From assembly GCF_014905175.1 (NCBI RefSeq), contig NC_057790.1, forward strand, positions 23,834,469 through 23,898,468: DNA of 64,000 bases, read 5' to 3'. The notes below the pieces were generated by a model. That model did not search any database and was not told the DNA's origin. It worked only from the letters and a program-made list of their open reading frames with translations. Of this stretch, positions 12,919 through 24,113 are shown one piece after another. How positions within the stretch are numbered: the first letter of the stretch is position 1; every line of letters starts with the position of its first letter. Origin of the DNA: Aphidius gifuensis (taxonomy: Eukaryota; Arthropoda; Insecta; Hymenoptera; Braconidae). The position numbers were made by a program, and so were the translations under genes.

Positions 12919-14071
12919 CAATAATAGCTATAATGGATTACATTTTACACAAGGTGTTATGCTTGAACCAGAATTTTTTCGTATGATTACTGAAAGATAT
13001 ACTGGTAATCGTAATTTAATTGGTAATATTAATAATCAACAATTAAATACATTACCAATAAGTGGTTTACCAGTACAATCACATCAAGATACTGATATTA
13101 ATACAAGTTTATCATGGAATCGTTTTATTGATGGTCTAGATGGACAAAATGATATTAAACTAAAACAAACACGTCATTATTATAATTGGAAAATATTAAA
13201 TAAATTACCAACAATAAAATTGCGTTTTGATAGATTATCATTATTAGCATTACTTGATAAAAATTTAACAATAATTGAAACAATAATATCAATAATATTG
13301 GCATTATTTGTTGGTGGTTTGGGACTTAAATTATTACAAGAAGGTTTTTATCGTGATATATATGCATTTTTTTTTTGTTTTGTAACTGCTGGATGTCAAT
13401 ATTCATTATTAAAATCAGTACAACCAGATTCAGCATCACCAACACATGGTTTTAATAGAATTATTGTATTTTCACGTCCATTTTATTATATTATTGTATC
13501 AAGTATTATTATAATACTTAATGAAACATCAAAAAATTTTAAAAATTCAGAATTTAAAGTTTATGGTTTTCGTATTAGTGATTATGATACAATAATACAA
13601 ACACGTAATATATTTTTAATATTTTTATTATCATTTCCAATATTATTTTCACTTGGTTTATTTCCACAAATAAATACATTTATAATGTATATATTTGAAC
13701 ATTTTGATATACATTTATTTGGTGGTACAGCAACAACTGGTTTAGTATCATCAATATATTGTATATCACGAAGTTTATTAACTGTTGCATTATTATTTGC
13801 ATTTGCATATGGTGCATTAACAGAACCAAAATCATCACAACATATATTATTTTCAATATTTGCTGGTTTATTAGTTGCTGTATCATATCATTTGAGTCGT
13901 TCATCATCTGATCCAAGTGTCATATGGGATATTGTTAAAAGAAATTTATTACAAGTTGATGATTTAAAAATTGAAGAATCTGAAGCTAAAATTATTGAAA
14001 ATACATCAAAAAAAGATGCTGCAATACCATCAACAACAATTTATACAAAAGATCATCATAAAATACGACAA

Positions 14072-14118
<47 letters not shown>

Positions 14119-17100
14119 TAACAATTCAAGAAAAAAAGATGTTAAAATTAAAGTTGGTGAACAATTATCTGATACTGAATTAATTGATCCATTACCAAAT
14201 AAATTACGTTCAACAGTTAAAGCACGATTAAAAAATGACATAATTGTTTGTTGTTTAATTGGTGTATTATCATTTATAATACATTTTTCAACATTATTAA
14301 CAATACTACAGCCAGAATTAAATTTAGTACTATGGGGTATTGTTAGTTGTTTAGGTTTTATATTACATTATATTGTACCACAATTACGTAAACAATTACC
14401 ATGGCTTTGTTTAGCAAGACCAGTACTACGATCAAATGAATATGCATTATTTGAAGTACGTGAACCAGTTAAAATAATGTGGTATGAAAGAGTATATGTT
14501 TGTTTATGTTTTATTGAACGTAATATATTATATCCAATAGTATTTTTAACAGCATTAACTGATTGTTCATCAAAAATAATAATGAAATATGGTGATGGTA
14601 TTGGTGCATTAATAATTGTAATATGTGGATTAAAAAGTATACGTTCATCATATGCTGATTCATCATCACGTTATTTAATATTGATATTTTCAGTATTATT
14701 TTTTAATTATGATTTAAAAGATAAAAATATTAGTGAAACATTTCTTGTTGATTATTTTATAACAAGTATATTATTTACAAAAATATATGAATTATTATTA
14801 AAAATACGTTTTGTTGTAACGTATATTGCACCATGGCAAGTTACTTGGGGTAGTGCATTTCATGCATTTGCACAACCATTTTCAGTGCCACATTCAGCAA
14901 TGTTATTTTTACAAACAATAATATCAGCAATATTTAGTACACCCCTAAATCCATTATTAGGAAGTGCAATATTTATATGTTCATATGTTAGACCAGTAAA
15001 ATTTTGGGAAAGAAATTATAATACAAAAAGAGTTGATCATTCAAATACAAGAATGTCATCACATTTAGAACGTAATCTTGGTGCTGATGATAATAATTTA
15101 AATTCAATTTTTTATGAACAATTAACACGTTCATTACAACATAGTTTATATGGTGATTTAGCACTTGGTAGATGGGGAAGTATTGAACAAGGTGATTGTT
15201 TTTTATTAGCATCTGATTATTTAAATTGTCTTGTACATATTGTACAATATGGTAATGGTCTTGTTACATTTCAATTACGTGGATTAGAATTTCGTGGTAC
15301 ATATTGTCAACAAAGAGAAGTTGAAGCAATATCAGAAAGTATTGAAGAAAATGATAATTGTTGTTGTTGTGAAATGGGACATTTTACAAATGTATTAAGT
15401 ATGAATGCTGCATTTGGACAAAGATGGCTTGCATGGGAAGTTGCTAGTTCAAAATATGTACTTGAAGGTTATTCAATATCTGATAATTCAGCTGGTTCAA
15501 TGTTACAAGTATTTGATTTTCGTAAAGTACTTGTAACATATTATGTTAAAAGTATTATATATTATGCAATTAAATCACAAAAATTAAAAAAATGGATTGA
15601 TAATATTGAAATTAATGGAGCATTAAAATTAACAATGGATAAAAATTTTGTTGATTTAGATCCAGTATTTAATATGAATATTGATGAAGATTTTGATTAT
15701 CGTGCAAGTGGTATTACAAGAAGTAGTTTTTGTAATGTGTATCTTGATTGGATACAATATTGTTCAATTAAAAATGATAAATTAATTGATAGAACACGTG
15801 ATTCATTTTTGGTATCATTATGTTTATCATTGAGTTTATTAGGTAGAAGAGTACTTGGTGCTGCATCACATAATACAGTATCAAGTGTTGAATTTTTTCT
15901 TTATGGTTTACATGCATTATTTAAAGGTGATTTTCGTATAACATCTATACGTGATGAATGGGTATTACATGATGTTGATTTATTAAAATCAGTTGTTGCT
16001 AAAGGTGTTAGAATGGCATTAAAATTACATCAAGATCATTTTATGAGTCCAGAACAATATGAAGAACCATCAGCATTATTTGAAGCAATTGATAATCATG
16101 ATCGTCATCTTGTTATTAGTCATGAAGCTGATCCATTATGGAGAAATGCTGTATTAAGTGGTGCACCAAGTTTACTTGCATTAAGACATATATTAGATGA
16201 TGGAATTGATGAATATAAAGTTATTATGTTAAATAAAAGATATTTAAGCTTTAGAGTTATTAAAATGAATCGTGAATGTGTCAGAGGTTTATGGGCTGGA
16301 CAACAACAAGAATTAATATATTTAAGAAATCGTAATCCAGAAAGAGGATCAATACAAAATGCTAAACAAGCACTGAGAAATATTATAAATAGTTCATGTG
16401 ATCAACCAATTGGTTATCCAATTTATGTATCACCATTAACAACAAGTTATGCTGAGACAAATGAACAATTGTGCTCAATTGTTGGTGGACCAATAAGTCT
16501 CAATGCAATTAAATTAAATATATTAAAATTTTGGAGAAAGTAAGTTTTTTCTTTTCATATTATATTGTTGATTTTATTTTTAATTTTTTTTAATTTTTAA
16601 TTTTAGAATGAGAAGAAAATGTGGACAAGGTTGTTCTTCTGGTGGTACTGCTTCTCAGGATGATGGTGGTTTTGGTACTGATGGTGGTTATGCCATGACA
16701 ACATATAATATTCATTCAGGTAAAAAAATTAAATTACATCTTTTTTTATTTATAAAATTAACGTATTTAATATTCAACAGGATATAGTCAATCTGGACAC
16801 AATACATCAGCATCACAATCAATGGATTCAGGTTGTCAAATTGGTGGTTCAACTGGACGTGGTTCATTGGGACGTGTTAATACTGGTTCACTTGGTGGTA
16901 ATCGTGGTTCATTAGCATCAGTTGGTAAACCAACAAGTTCAACCTTAGCAAGTCTTGCTGGTTTACTTAGTAATAATGATATGAAAATTGAGACAAAATG
17001 TGAAACAAGTTTTACAAATAAAACAGATAAAGATGATATATCACAACGTGTTAGAATAATGGATCCAAATCAAGTATATGATGCTATTAATCTTGGTCGT

Positions 17101-17337
17101 AGAATTGATGTTATATGGCCAGATGAAAGAATGCGAATGATGGGTGGTAGACTTGGCTGGCAACATTGGATACCAGAAAGAGGTATGGAAGGCTGTGTTG
17201 TACATAGATGGATACCAAATCATCGTGATCCAAATAAACGTTCACATGTTGATAAAGTTATTTTATTAGTTAAAATTGATGATAAATATGTACCAATTGC
17301 TGAACAAGGAGTTAGAGATTTAGGTGCCGAAGTTTAA
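9254..17337 (+). CDS. pcx: Pecanex, multi-pass membrane protein
   Basis: Eight coding exons: 9254-9406, 9528-9771, 9857-10898, 10981-11240, 11446-11514, 11757-16539, 16607-16719 and 16781-17337. They give about 2406 aa (human PCNX1 is about 2340). The start MGSQSLEILRQGIWASLTGG and first membrane segments match the family. The middle has multiple hydrophobic spans (about 13240-14800). The highly conserved C-terminal domain (from about residue 1670) includes FWERNYNTKRVDHSNTR, LQHSLYGDLALGRWG and LVTFQLRGLEFRGTYCQQRE. Drosophila pecanex is a maternal neurogenic gene affecting Notch signalling and the ER. The low-complexity N-terminal half carries three poly-Asn tracts and four HPQSLE repeats. 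The long open frame extends upstream to 11675, but only an acceptor at 11756 keeps phase with exon 5. Confidence 0.95.
10423..10635 (+). repeat. Four HPQSLE[VT]I peptide repeats in pecanex
   Basis: Within pecanex exon 3, the octapeptide HPQSLEVI or HPQSLETI (last copy YPQSLETI) starts at 10423, 10486, 10537 and 10612. The linkers are Lys/Asn-rich and of unequal length (spacing 63, 51 and 75 nt). Codons for the same residues differ between copies (for example CAAAGTTTAGAA versus CAATCACTTGAA), so peptide identity outlasts DNA identity. Confidence 0.9.
12808..12925 (+). repeat. AAT/AAC microsatellites (poly-Asn) in pecanex
   Basis: Two imperfect AAT/AAC trinucleotide arrays (12808-12838 and 12887-12925) encode poly-Asn in the poorly conserved N-terminal half of pecanex. 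Their interrupted composition (AAC within AAT) suggests slippage with some stabilising substitutions. Confidence 0.9.
14072..14125 (+). repeat. AAT microsatellite (poly-Asn, 18 residues) in pecanex
   Basis: A nearly pure AAT array of about 18 codons, with a few AAC codons at its end. It sits in a hydrophilic loop between predicted membrane segments of pecanex. It is likely length-polymorphic. Confidence 0.9.
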
Positions 17338-19507
17338 GTTTCTTGTGTGTGTTTGCCTGTGTGACACAAAGATATTTAATAGAAGAACAAAAACATTATA
17401 TGACTAGAATATTTAACATAAAAAAAAACAAAATAAAAAGGCGTGTGATGATGAATGCTGCTGTGATTGAAATATTAATTAATTAAAAAAAAAAATAATA
17501 AAGCGGCGTTATTCCTCTGTAACGAGAATCACATGTTTAACTTTTTATTTTTTTTTATTTCATTAGCTGTGATTCTCGCTCATCTATACCAAAACCAATT
17601 GTTGTATATCGTGTATTATAATGTGTATATGTTTAAACGTGAATCTGTGACAAAGTCCGATTAATTCTGTTGTACATAAAAATAAACAAAAAAACAAGCG
17701 AAATATTCGTGATTTAAGTTCAAAAAATAATAATTAACAAAACTGTCATTTTTTTTTTTAATTATTGACAATTGATTTAAAAAAATATTGTAAATATATC
17801 ATTCATGTTTTTCTACAATTTTGTTATCATTTTTTTTTTTTTTCATTATTAATTTAAGTATTGTTTTTTTTAAATTTATGGAGATTTAAAAACGATAAAT
17901 AAATGCTTGATTTTTAATTGAATAATTATAAATAATTCAGTTGACAAAATATTCCAGTAAAATGAGCAGAATATCTTCCTTAGAAAAAAAAAATAAAAAA
18001 ATAAAATTAAAAGACATATCAGTTTTAAATAAATTTGATTTTTATATTGTTTTTTCCTATTTGTTAATTGTTATTTTATTTTTTTTCATTATGCCAATAT
18101 TTGTGCAACTGCTCAATCATTGTCACTGTTTTATTAATTTTTTTTTTGTTTATTATTATAATAATAATAACAATTGATTTTAAAATTCCATTTTAATAAT
18201 TATTGACTAAATAACATGTTTGTTATTTAATAAATATAATATATAGTTACTTACAATTTATCCAGGTAAATTTTTACAAAATAATTAAATAACCAGCGAA
18301 TCACAGCATTGCCTTATCATGGTGTATTGTTAAACACCTGACTGATGATGAAAATTAATTAATCATTTAACAAATAAATTAATAAAAGAGAAATAGCAAA
18401 TTAATAATACTTAGCTAGTCTTTTAATTGCTGGCAAATAAAACTGATATAAAAATTAATAATAAATATTGTGTGTCGAGAGAATGTTTTATTATTATTAA
18501 TAAATCAATGGTTAAATAGTGTTTTATAAAACAATCGGCCTATTATCTGATGTTTCCATATTTTTACTGATTATTGTAAATTTAAAAAAAACAAAAAAAA
18601 TTATTATTATTGTTGTCTAGTTGTGTGTTGTGTGTGTCTGTATAAAATGAGAGCTCAAAAATTTATAAAAAATATATATTCTCTCGACTGCAAAAAATAT
18701 TAAAAATGATATTGAATTGATTATGTAAAAATTAAAAAAAAAAAACATTACTGTATTATCAATAACTTAATGAAAAGAAAAATATTTAGTACATTATAAA
18801 GGCATATTTAGTTTTTAATAAAAAAAAATAAAATTTTATTATAAATATTAATAGATAATAGTTGAAAAAAATTAAGAGAGAATGAATGAGCCAGTTGAAA
18901 TATATAAAAAAAATAAATTTCCAATTTATAAACTCGACTGTATTGTAAAATAAAAGTAAAAAGATAAACAAATTGTGGAAAAAAATAAATAAATATATAT
19001 ATACATATATAAATAGACGTTTTGTAATTATTAATTAATAATTATGTTATATATTCTGCATTAGTTGATTAAAAAAAAAATATATATATTAACAATAATA
19101 ATTAATAACAATGATAAATTTTTTGATATTGATTTTATTTCATAAATGATTTAAAGACAAATAAATAAAACAAAATTATAAGACAATATTTCAACTAAAA
19201 AATTAATATTTTAAATAAAAAAAAACAAAACCTTAATAATTTTTTTAAAATAATAATAATTAATATTATTGTTGATTATAATTTGTAACATAAATGAACA
19301 CTGATATTTTGTTGAAAATTTCAACTATTATTTTATCATAATTTTTTAGAAATTTAATTCAATTGAATTTAAAAAAAAAATTGACTTTATTGCACCAGTA
19401 TTTAATAAGTCACTATGGCAAGTTTTCTATTTTCATTTTTTTTTTTTTTTAATTTTATACCAATAATAATAATAGTAAATTTGTTTGATAAAAATTATAT
19501 TTTATAT
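17338..19507. other. 3' flank of pecanex and of thioredoxin 2
   Basis: This 2.2-kb AT-rich interval lies between the convergent pecanex (+) and Trx2 (-) genes and should hold both 3' UTRs. Many AATAAA hexamers occur (for example around 17683 and 17897), so no single poly(A) site can be assigned. Short open frames here are low complexity and not credible genes. Confidence 0.6.
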
Positions 19508-19927
19508 CTAAGATTTGTTATCAACAACCTCAGGTTTTTGATTTCTCAATTTTTTAATTAAATTTTCAATCATATTTGCATCAACAAGACCAATAAATTT
19601 ATCAACAACAAGACCATTTGATACAGCAATAACAGCTGGTACTGCTTTAACTTCAAATGTATGTACCAATTCTGGATTTTTTTCAACATTAACAATTGCC
19701 AAATTTAAATCATCCATTGGACCAATTAATTCTTCTAATTTTGGTGTTAATATTGTGCATGGATCACACCATTCAGCATGAAAATTAACAATAACTGGTA
19801 CACTACTATTCATTACCTTTGATACAAATTCCGTATTATCAGCTATTTCAAATTTTTTATAATTTTTACTCAGCAAAGAAATTCCTCTTGCTGATAAATT
19901 AACAATATTTTTAACTTTGTGCAACAT
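19508..19927 (-). CDS. Trx2: Mitochondrial thioredoxin 2
   Basis: A single-exon gene of 139 aa. A basic, Asp/Glu-free N terminus (about residues 1-24) fits a mitochondrial presequence. A thioredoxin fold follows, with the active site W53-C54-D55-P56-C57 after VIVNFHAE and the cis-proline in VKAVPAV (P97). The protein would reduce disulfides in the mitochondrial matrix, recycled by thioredoxin reductase and supplying peroxiredoxins. The active site is WCDPC rather than the common WCGPC; I recall related insect mitochondrial thioredoxins with Asp here, so it is not necessarily a loss of function. Its start lies about 80 bp from the stop of the co-oriented TMEM218 gene. Alternative: a thioredoxin-like paralogue of Trx2. 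Confidence 0.9.
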   Translation of the reverse strand: MLHKVKNIVNLSARGISLLSKNYKKFEIADNTEFVSKVMNSSVPVIVNFHAEWCDPCTILTPKLEELIGPMDDLNLAIVNVEKNPELVHTFEVKAVPAVIAVSNGLVVDKFIGLVDANMIENLIKKLRNQKPEVVDNKS

Positions 19928-20008
19928 TTTGATTTTTTTATATTGAATTTATTGATGTTTTGTCTTGCAAAAAATAACTTGAAGTTTATTTATTTATTTT
20001 TTTTTTAA

Positions 20009-20405
20009 TTAATGAATCCAAGTTGTTATTCTTTGGGGTTTTTTTGTTTCCATCAAAGCATAATTGACATACCCAACAGCTGCAATTACTGATGATGCAG
20101 CAAGTAAAACAACCAGAGAAATTCGTAAAATAAAATAATGATCATAAAGCTAAAAATAAAAAATATTATTACAATTAAATATTATTAAATAAATAATTAT
20201 TTACCTTTTCTTCTTTAATATTTGGATGCTCCGAATTTTTAGGTAAACAAATTAATATAAATGTTAATAATGTAGCAATTGCAATAGCAATAAATCCAAA
20301 TTTTTTATCAGTTCTTGATGATATTGAAAATATCAAACCAGCTAATAACCAAATTGATATTAAAATGAACAATCCAATACCAATTCCAAAGATCAGAGTT
20401 GTCAT
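20009..20405 (-). CDS. TMEM218: TMEM218-like ciliary membrane protein
   Basis: Two coding exons, 20405-20205 and 20149-20009, join in phase 0 to give 113 aa (human 115 aa). Three hydrophobic segments are visible: IFGIGIGLFILISIWLLAGL, FGFIAIAIATLLTFILI and a third in exon 2 (LRISLVVLLAASSVIAAVGY). The loop LPKNSEHPNIKEEK after the second helix matches the family layout. TMEM218 is a small transition-zone protein linked to ciliopathies in vertebrates. A probable 5' UTR intron lies at 20410-20577 (GTATTG donor, AACAG acceptor just before the ATG). Divergent from ZNF511. Small size limits certainty. Confidence 0.82.
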
Positions 20406-21035
20406 TACCCTGTTAATAAATAAAATTAAAAATAGATAAAACTAATTATATTTAGATTTTAAAAATAAATATAAAAAATAATCTAGTATACAACAATAGA
20501 TACTTAAACTTTATTTTTATTTAAAGCGTAGTTTTAAAGAAATTTATTTGTAATTATTATAATTATAAAAACAATACCTTGTTATTTTTTTTTTCGTTTT
20601 GTTTTGATTATTGTTGATGGGGAATTATTTGATTTTGTTAATAAAAACAATATAACTAATCAATCACAAAAAAATTAAATGCAACATTGAGTTATAAAAA
20701 TAAAAAAAGGTAATTAAATTCACAGTTTGTGTGTTGTTTTATTGGGTTTTTATATTTTTATCATTGATTTATAATTGTAGTTGATTGTAGTGGTAAATAA
20801 TCTTTTGTATTACTTTTGGAGTTTTGGTATTTGTGATCGTGCCGTTGGAGATGATGATGATGGCGATGTTGACTGTAGAGAGTGAAGTTAAATTAGAATC
20901 GATTGTCCACTTCGATATATCAAATGTCAGATGACGACTGTCTTATATTCTGAATCAGCTGTTTATTATTTTTATTTTTTATTTACTGAAGCAAGATTTC
21001 ACGTGTTAATTAATTTTAACATAAACAATTCAACT
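20406..21035. promoter_or_regulatory. Divergent promoter region, TMEM218/ZNF511
   Basis: This 630-bp region lies between the divergent starts and includes the presumed 5' UTR intron of TMEM218 (20410-20577). A more complex core at about 20820-20940 contains GAT repeats and CGATTG motifs and is the likeliest position for shared transcription starts. The open frame of ZNF511 extends upstream to 20931, but that extension is AT-rich and does not resemble the family. Confidence 0.45.
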
Positions 21036-22035
21036 ATGGAAGACATTGAACATTTTTTGGAGATGATTGGAACTGGTACAAGGTCAATTGATGATCCACT
21101 ATTTGATGATTCACATAAATTTTGCAAAGTTTTTCAACGTACTGGTGTTACTATTGAAGATGATGAAGATTTGTGTCATCCAGTGTGAGTATATTTGCTA
21201 ATTTTTTATCTTTAAAATATCATAACAATTAATTAATTTAAATTTTATTGTTATTGTCTTTTAGAATGAAGGAATTTCCTTGTAATGTATCAGGTTGTTC
21301 AGCAGTATTTCATACACTTGTTGATTTTGAAATTCATTACAATGGAGCACATCGTTTTACATGTCTTGAATGTGGAAAAATAAAATCAAATGCAAGACTT
21401 TTAGAAATTCATATTCAAGAATTACACAATTGTTTTTTTAAATTACTTGCTGAAAAAAAACCAATGGTAAGAAATAAAAACAATTATGATTTATTCTATC
21501 AACAAATTATATAATTATTTTAATGTGTTTCTTTTAATTTCAGTATCAATGTTTTGTATCTGAGTGTGAAGAATTATTTTTAAATCCAAATCAACGTAAA
21601 GAACATTGTAAAAAAATACACAAATTTCCAAAAAATTATCGTTATGATGAAACATCAAGATATCAAAAACAAAAACAATCAAAAATTGATAATAAAAAAA
21701 AATTAGATAATTCAATGGAAATTGATGAACCCAAGATGAATATTAAAAATAATATTACAAAAGAAACTAGAATTAAATTAGATAAAAATCAAAGAGCTAA
21801 AACATTTATTCCAAAGATGAAAAATACAACAAATGTATCTCAAGTTGTTGATGATAATAATATTACTAATAATGTGATGATAGAAAAACCAATAATTAAT
21901 AAATCACTTGTTTTTATTCCTCGACAATTGACACAAAAATCATACTCAAAATTATTAACTAAAAATAAAAAAATGGAGAGAAATGTACTTGAGACTGATA
22001 ATATGATGGAATTAGCTGATGCACTACCTTCATAA
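21036..22035 (+). CDS. ZNF511: ZNF511-like C2H2 zinc-finger protein
   Basis: Three coding exons: 21036-21184, 21265-21466 and 21544-22035, with frames joined to give 280 aa. Three spaced C2H2-like fingers follow the ZNF511 order: FPCNVSGCSAVFHTLVDFEIHY ending in HR-flanked His, then FTCLECGKIKSNARLLEIHI, then YQCFVSECEELFLNPNQRKE. After the third finger KFPKNYRYDE matches the family tail. The remaining C terminus is Lys/Asn-rich and disordered. The molecular role is poorly known; the family is nuclear and predicted to bind nucleic acid. I chose ATG 21036 (MEDIEHFLEMIG) because the in-frame upstream Met at 20931 adds only AT-rich hydrophobic sequence. Confidence 0.88.
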
Positions 22036-23135
22036 ATAAATAATTAAAAATATGAAAATCAATTTTAATGACAATTAACATAAAATTAATGGAAATCTAT
22101 TTTAATTAAAATCGACATTCAATTATTTAAACAATAAATTTTTTTTTTGTAAATAGAAAAATTATACAAAATGTAAATTTGAATAAATAAAAAATTTTTT
22201 AAAAATATATAATTGTTTTCTAGCTATTTATTATAAACAATTATATAAAATTATAATTTTTTAATCAAATAAATAATATTATATATCAGGTGAAAAAGAA
22301 ATGAATAAATAAACACAAATATTTTTTTTTTTTAAATTGAATTTTCATCATTATTTTATTATAAATATATCATGAATATATTGCAACGATTATTTACATT
22401 TATTTATTTATAATTTGTGGTGACTCATATTGTCGATTCACAAGTCGACACTTACACAATATAAAAATAATGTTTTCAATTACTAGAAAATATTCAATTT
22501 TTATTTTTTTATTTTTTATTTATCATTATATTTACAATAGCTCATTCAACTTATGACGGAATCGGCGATTTAAACTTAAATATTAAGTACAAAAAAAATT
22601 TCTTTATTAGTAATTTTTTAATCAAAATGAAAAGTATATATTCATTTTACGTGAGCCAAAATGTTCATTCAACATGTATTCCATTGTCATTCAACTTATC
22701 AACTACTGACTGAATCAGAGATTCAAACATTCATCATCAAATAATTACTTTGATAGTAATTTTATTTCTTTCTCGAAATTCAAATATATATTAATAACAT
22801 ATATTTACGCAAGCCAATCATTCAGTATGTATCCTAAACTTTGGATAAAGCAATAATCAAAATAGTACATAAAAAAAAAAAAAAAAAAAAAATTGAAAAT
22901 GCATTATTAAAAATAAATATTGGTAGATGTTATCTATCCAAAAAGAAAAAAATAATAATAATAAGAAAAAGAAGCTAATAATTAATTTTTGTTTACAAAT
23001 TTTAAAGACACTTTTGATTAATTGATTGATCAATTATTCATAGTATCTCATTAGTCACCTGACACCTCGAAAGAAAAGAAAAAATAATAATAATATATTT
23101 TTTAGTATAAATAATAAATGAATAATTAATTAATT
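22036..23135. other. Intergenic 3' flanks of ZNF511 and bZIP gene
   Basis: An AT-rich interval between convergent genes. A plausible ZNF511 poly(A) signal AATAAA is at 22182-22187. A degenerate tandem duplication of about 145 bp occupies 22540-22835 (see findings). A poly(A) run is at 22869-22891. Confidence 0.5.
22540..22835. repeat. Degenerate tandem duplication, about 145-bp unit
   Basis: Unit 1 begins near 22544 with TCATTCAACTTATGAC and unit 2 near 22690 with TCATTCAACTTATCAAC. Both continue with matching blocks in the same order: GAATC..GATTnAAAC, TAGTAATTTT, ATATATT and ACG(T/C)(G/A)AGCCAA followed by CATTCA. Spacing varies by small indels. It looks like an old duplication. Confidence 0.6.
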
Positions 23136-24113
23136 TTAATTTCTATATGCAATTGATCTTAATTTATTAACTTCTTGTTGTAATGCCATTATTTCAAATT
23201 TAAATTTGACATTTTCTTGTTCAAGATATGCAGCACGTATTGCAATTTCATCTTCTTTAGCTCTTCTAGCATCTCTTGATCTTTTAGCAGCTTCATTATT
23301 TTTTTTTCTTCTTTCCCAATATGCAGCATCTTTTTCATCCATTGTACTTGTTGGTAATGTTGGACTTTTATTTGATATTCTACGCATTTTAATATTTGTA
23401 CCTTCATTTGTACGTTTAACTGATTCTAGCATTCTTTTACGAAATGCATTATATAAACCATTTGAATTTTGATCATACATTAATTCTGGTCCCATTGTTA
23501 ATGATAATGGATCTTTTGGATATGCTTTGAATGGTCTTGGTGCTTTTTTGTTTGTATCTTGTTGTATAATCATTGGTAAATCATTTGTTTTGGCTGTTGG
23601 TGGAATTACTGTTGATGCTATTGATGAGGACGATGATGATGATGATGAAGATGTTATTGGTAGTTGCATTTGTTGTACAGTACCACCACTTGTTGTTAAT
23701 AATGGTCCAATCATTGATGGTACAACTGTTGGTAAAAACATTTGCATTCTTGAATAATGATTATTAATTAATTCATCATTTGTTGAATTTAAACCAGCAT
23801 AAATTGTATCATTGTATTTATTTATTTTTGGTGAATCTGGTGGTGGTGTTGTAACCATATACGTACTTTCATGATATGAATTTTTATCATCATCATTGAA
23901 TGATCTATCATGTTGATCCATATTTGATTCACTTGATGGTGGTGATGATGAAAAATTAGATGATGATGGAGACAACATGTATGATGTATTTTTAACATCT
24001 GATAATTTTTTAAATGATAAATCCAATGCTGGTGCTGAATCAATGTATTCTTTTTTTGGTGATGTAAAATCAAGAGCCTCTGGTTGTCCATTTATTAAAT
24101 GATAATTTTCCAT
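23136..24113 (-). CDS. bZIP transcription factor, giant / CES-2 / NFIL3-like
   Basis: A single-exon gene of 325 aa. The C-terminal 67 residues form a bZIP: KDAAYWERRKKNNEAAKRSR basic region, then the DARRAKEDEIAIRAAYLEQE spacer and first heptad, then a short leucine zipper ending NKLRSIAYRN. A RPFKAYPKDPLSL block upstream resembles the segment preceding the bZIP in giant and PAR-related factors. The N terminus has a CtBP-like ALDLSFKK (A29-S33), and a Ser run from a TCA/TCG/TCT array lies mid-protein. Start chosen at MENYHLINGQ; the frame extends ten residues upstream to 24143. Likely a sequence-specific repressor in patterning, clock or cell-death control. I cannot separate giant from its CES-2/CG7786-like paralogues by eye, so no symbol is given. 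Confidence 0.88.
   Translation of the reverse strand: MENYHLINGQPEALDFTSPKKEYIDSAPALDLSFKKLSDVKNTSYMLSPSSSNFSSSPPSSESNMDQHDRSFNDDDKNSYHESTYMVTTPPPDSPKINKYNDTIYAGLNSTNDELINNHYSRMQMFLPTVVPSMIGPLLTTSGGTVQQMQLPITSSSSSSSSSSIASTVIPPTAKTNDLPMIIQQDTNKKAPRPFKAYPKDPLSLTMGPELMYDQNSNGLYNAFRKRMLESVKRTNEGTNIKMRRISNKSPTLPTSTMDEKDAAYWERRKKNNEAAKRSRDARRAKEDEIAIRAAYLEQENVKFKFEIMALQQEVNKLRSIAYRN

Noticed and set aside
19548..19780. WCDPC active site as a sign of a broken thioredoxin
   Set aside because: Both cysteines, the tryptophan and the cis-proline are present, and Asp between them is tolerated in related mitochondrial thioredoxins.
23206..23767. Plus-strand open frames opposite the bZIP gene
   Set aside because: They are antisense shadows of the bZIP coding exon created by its biased codons.
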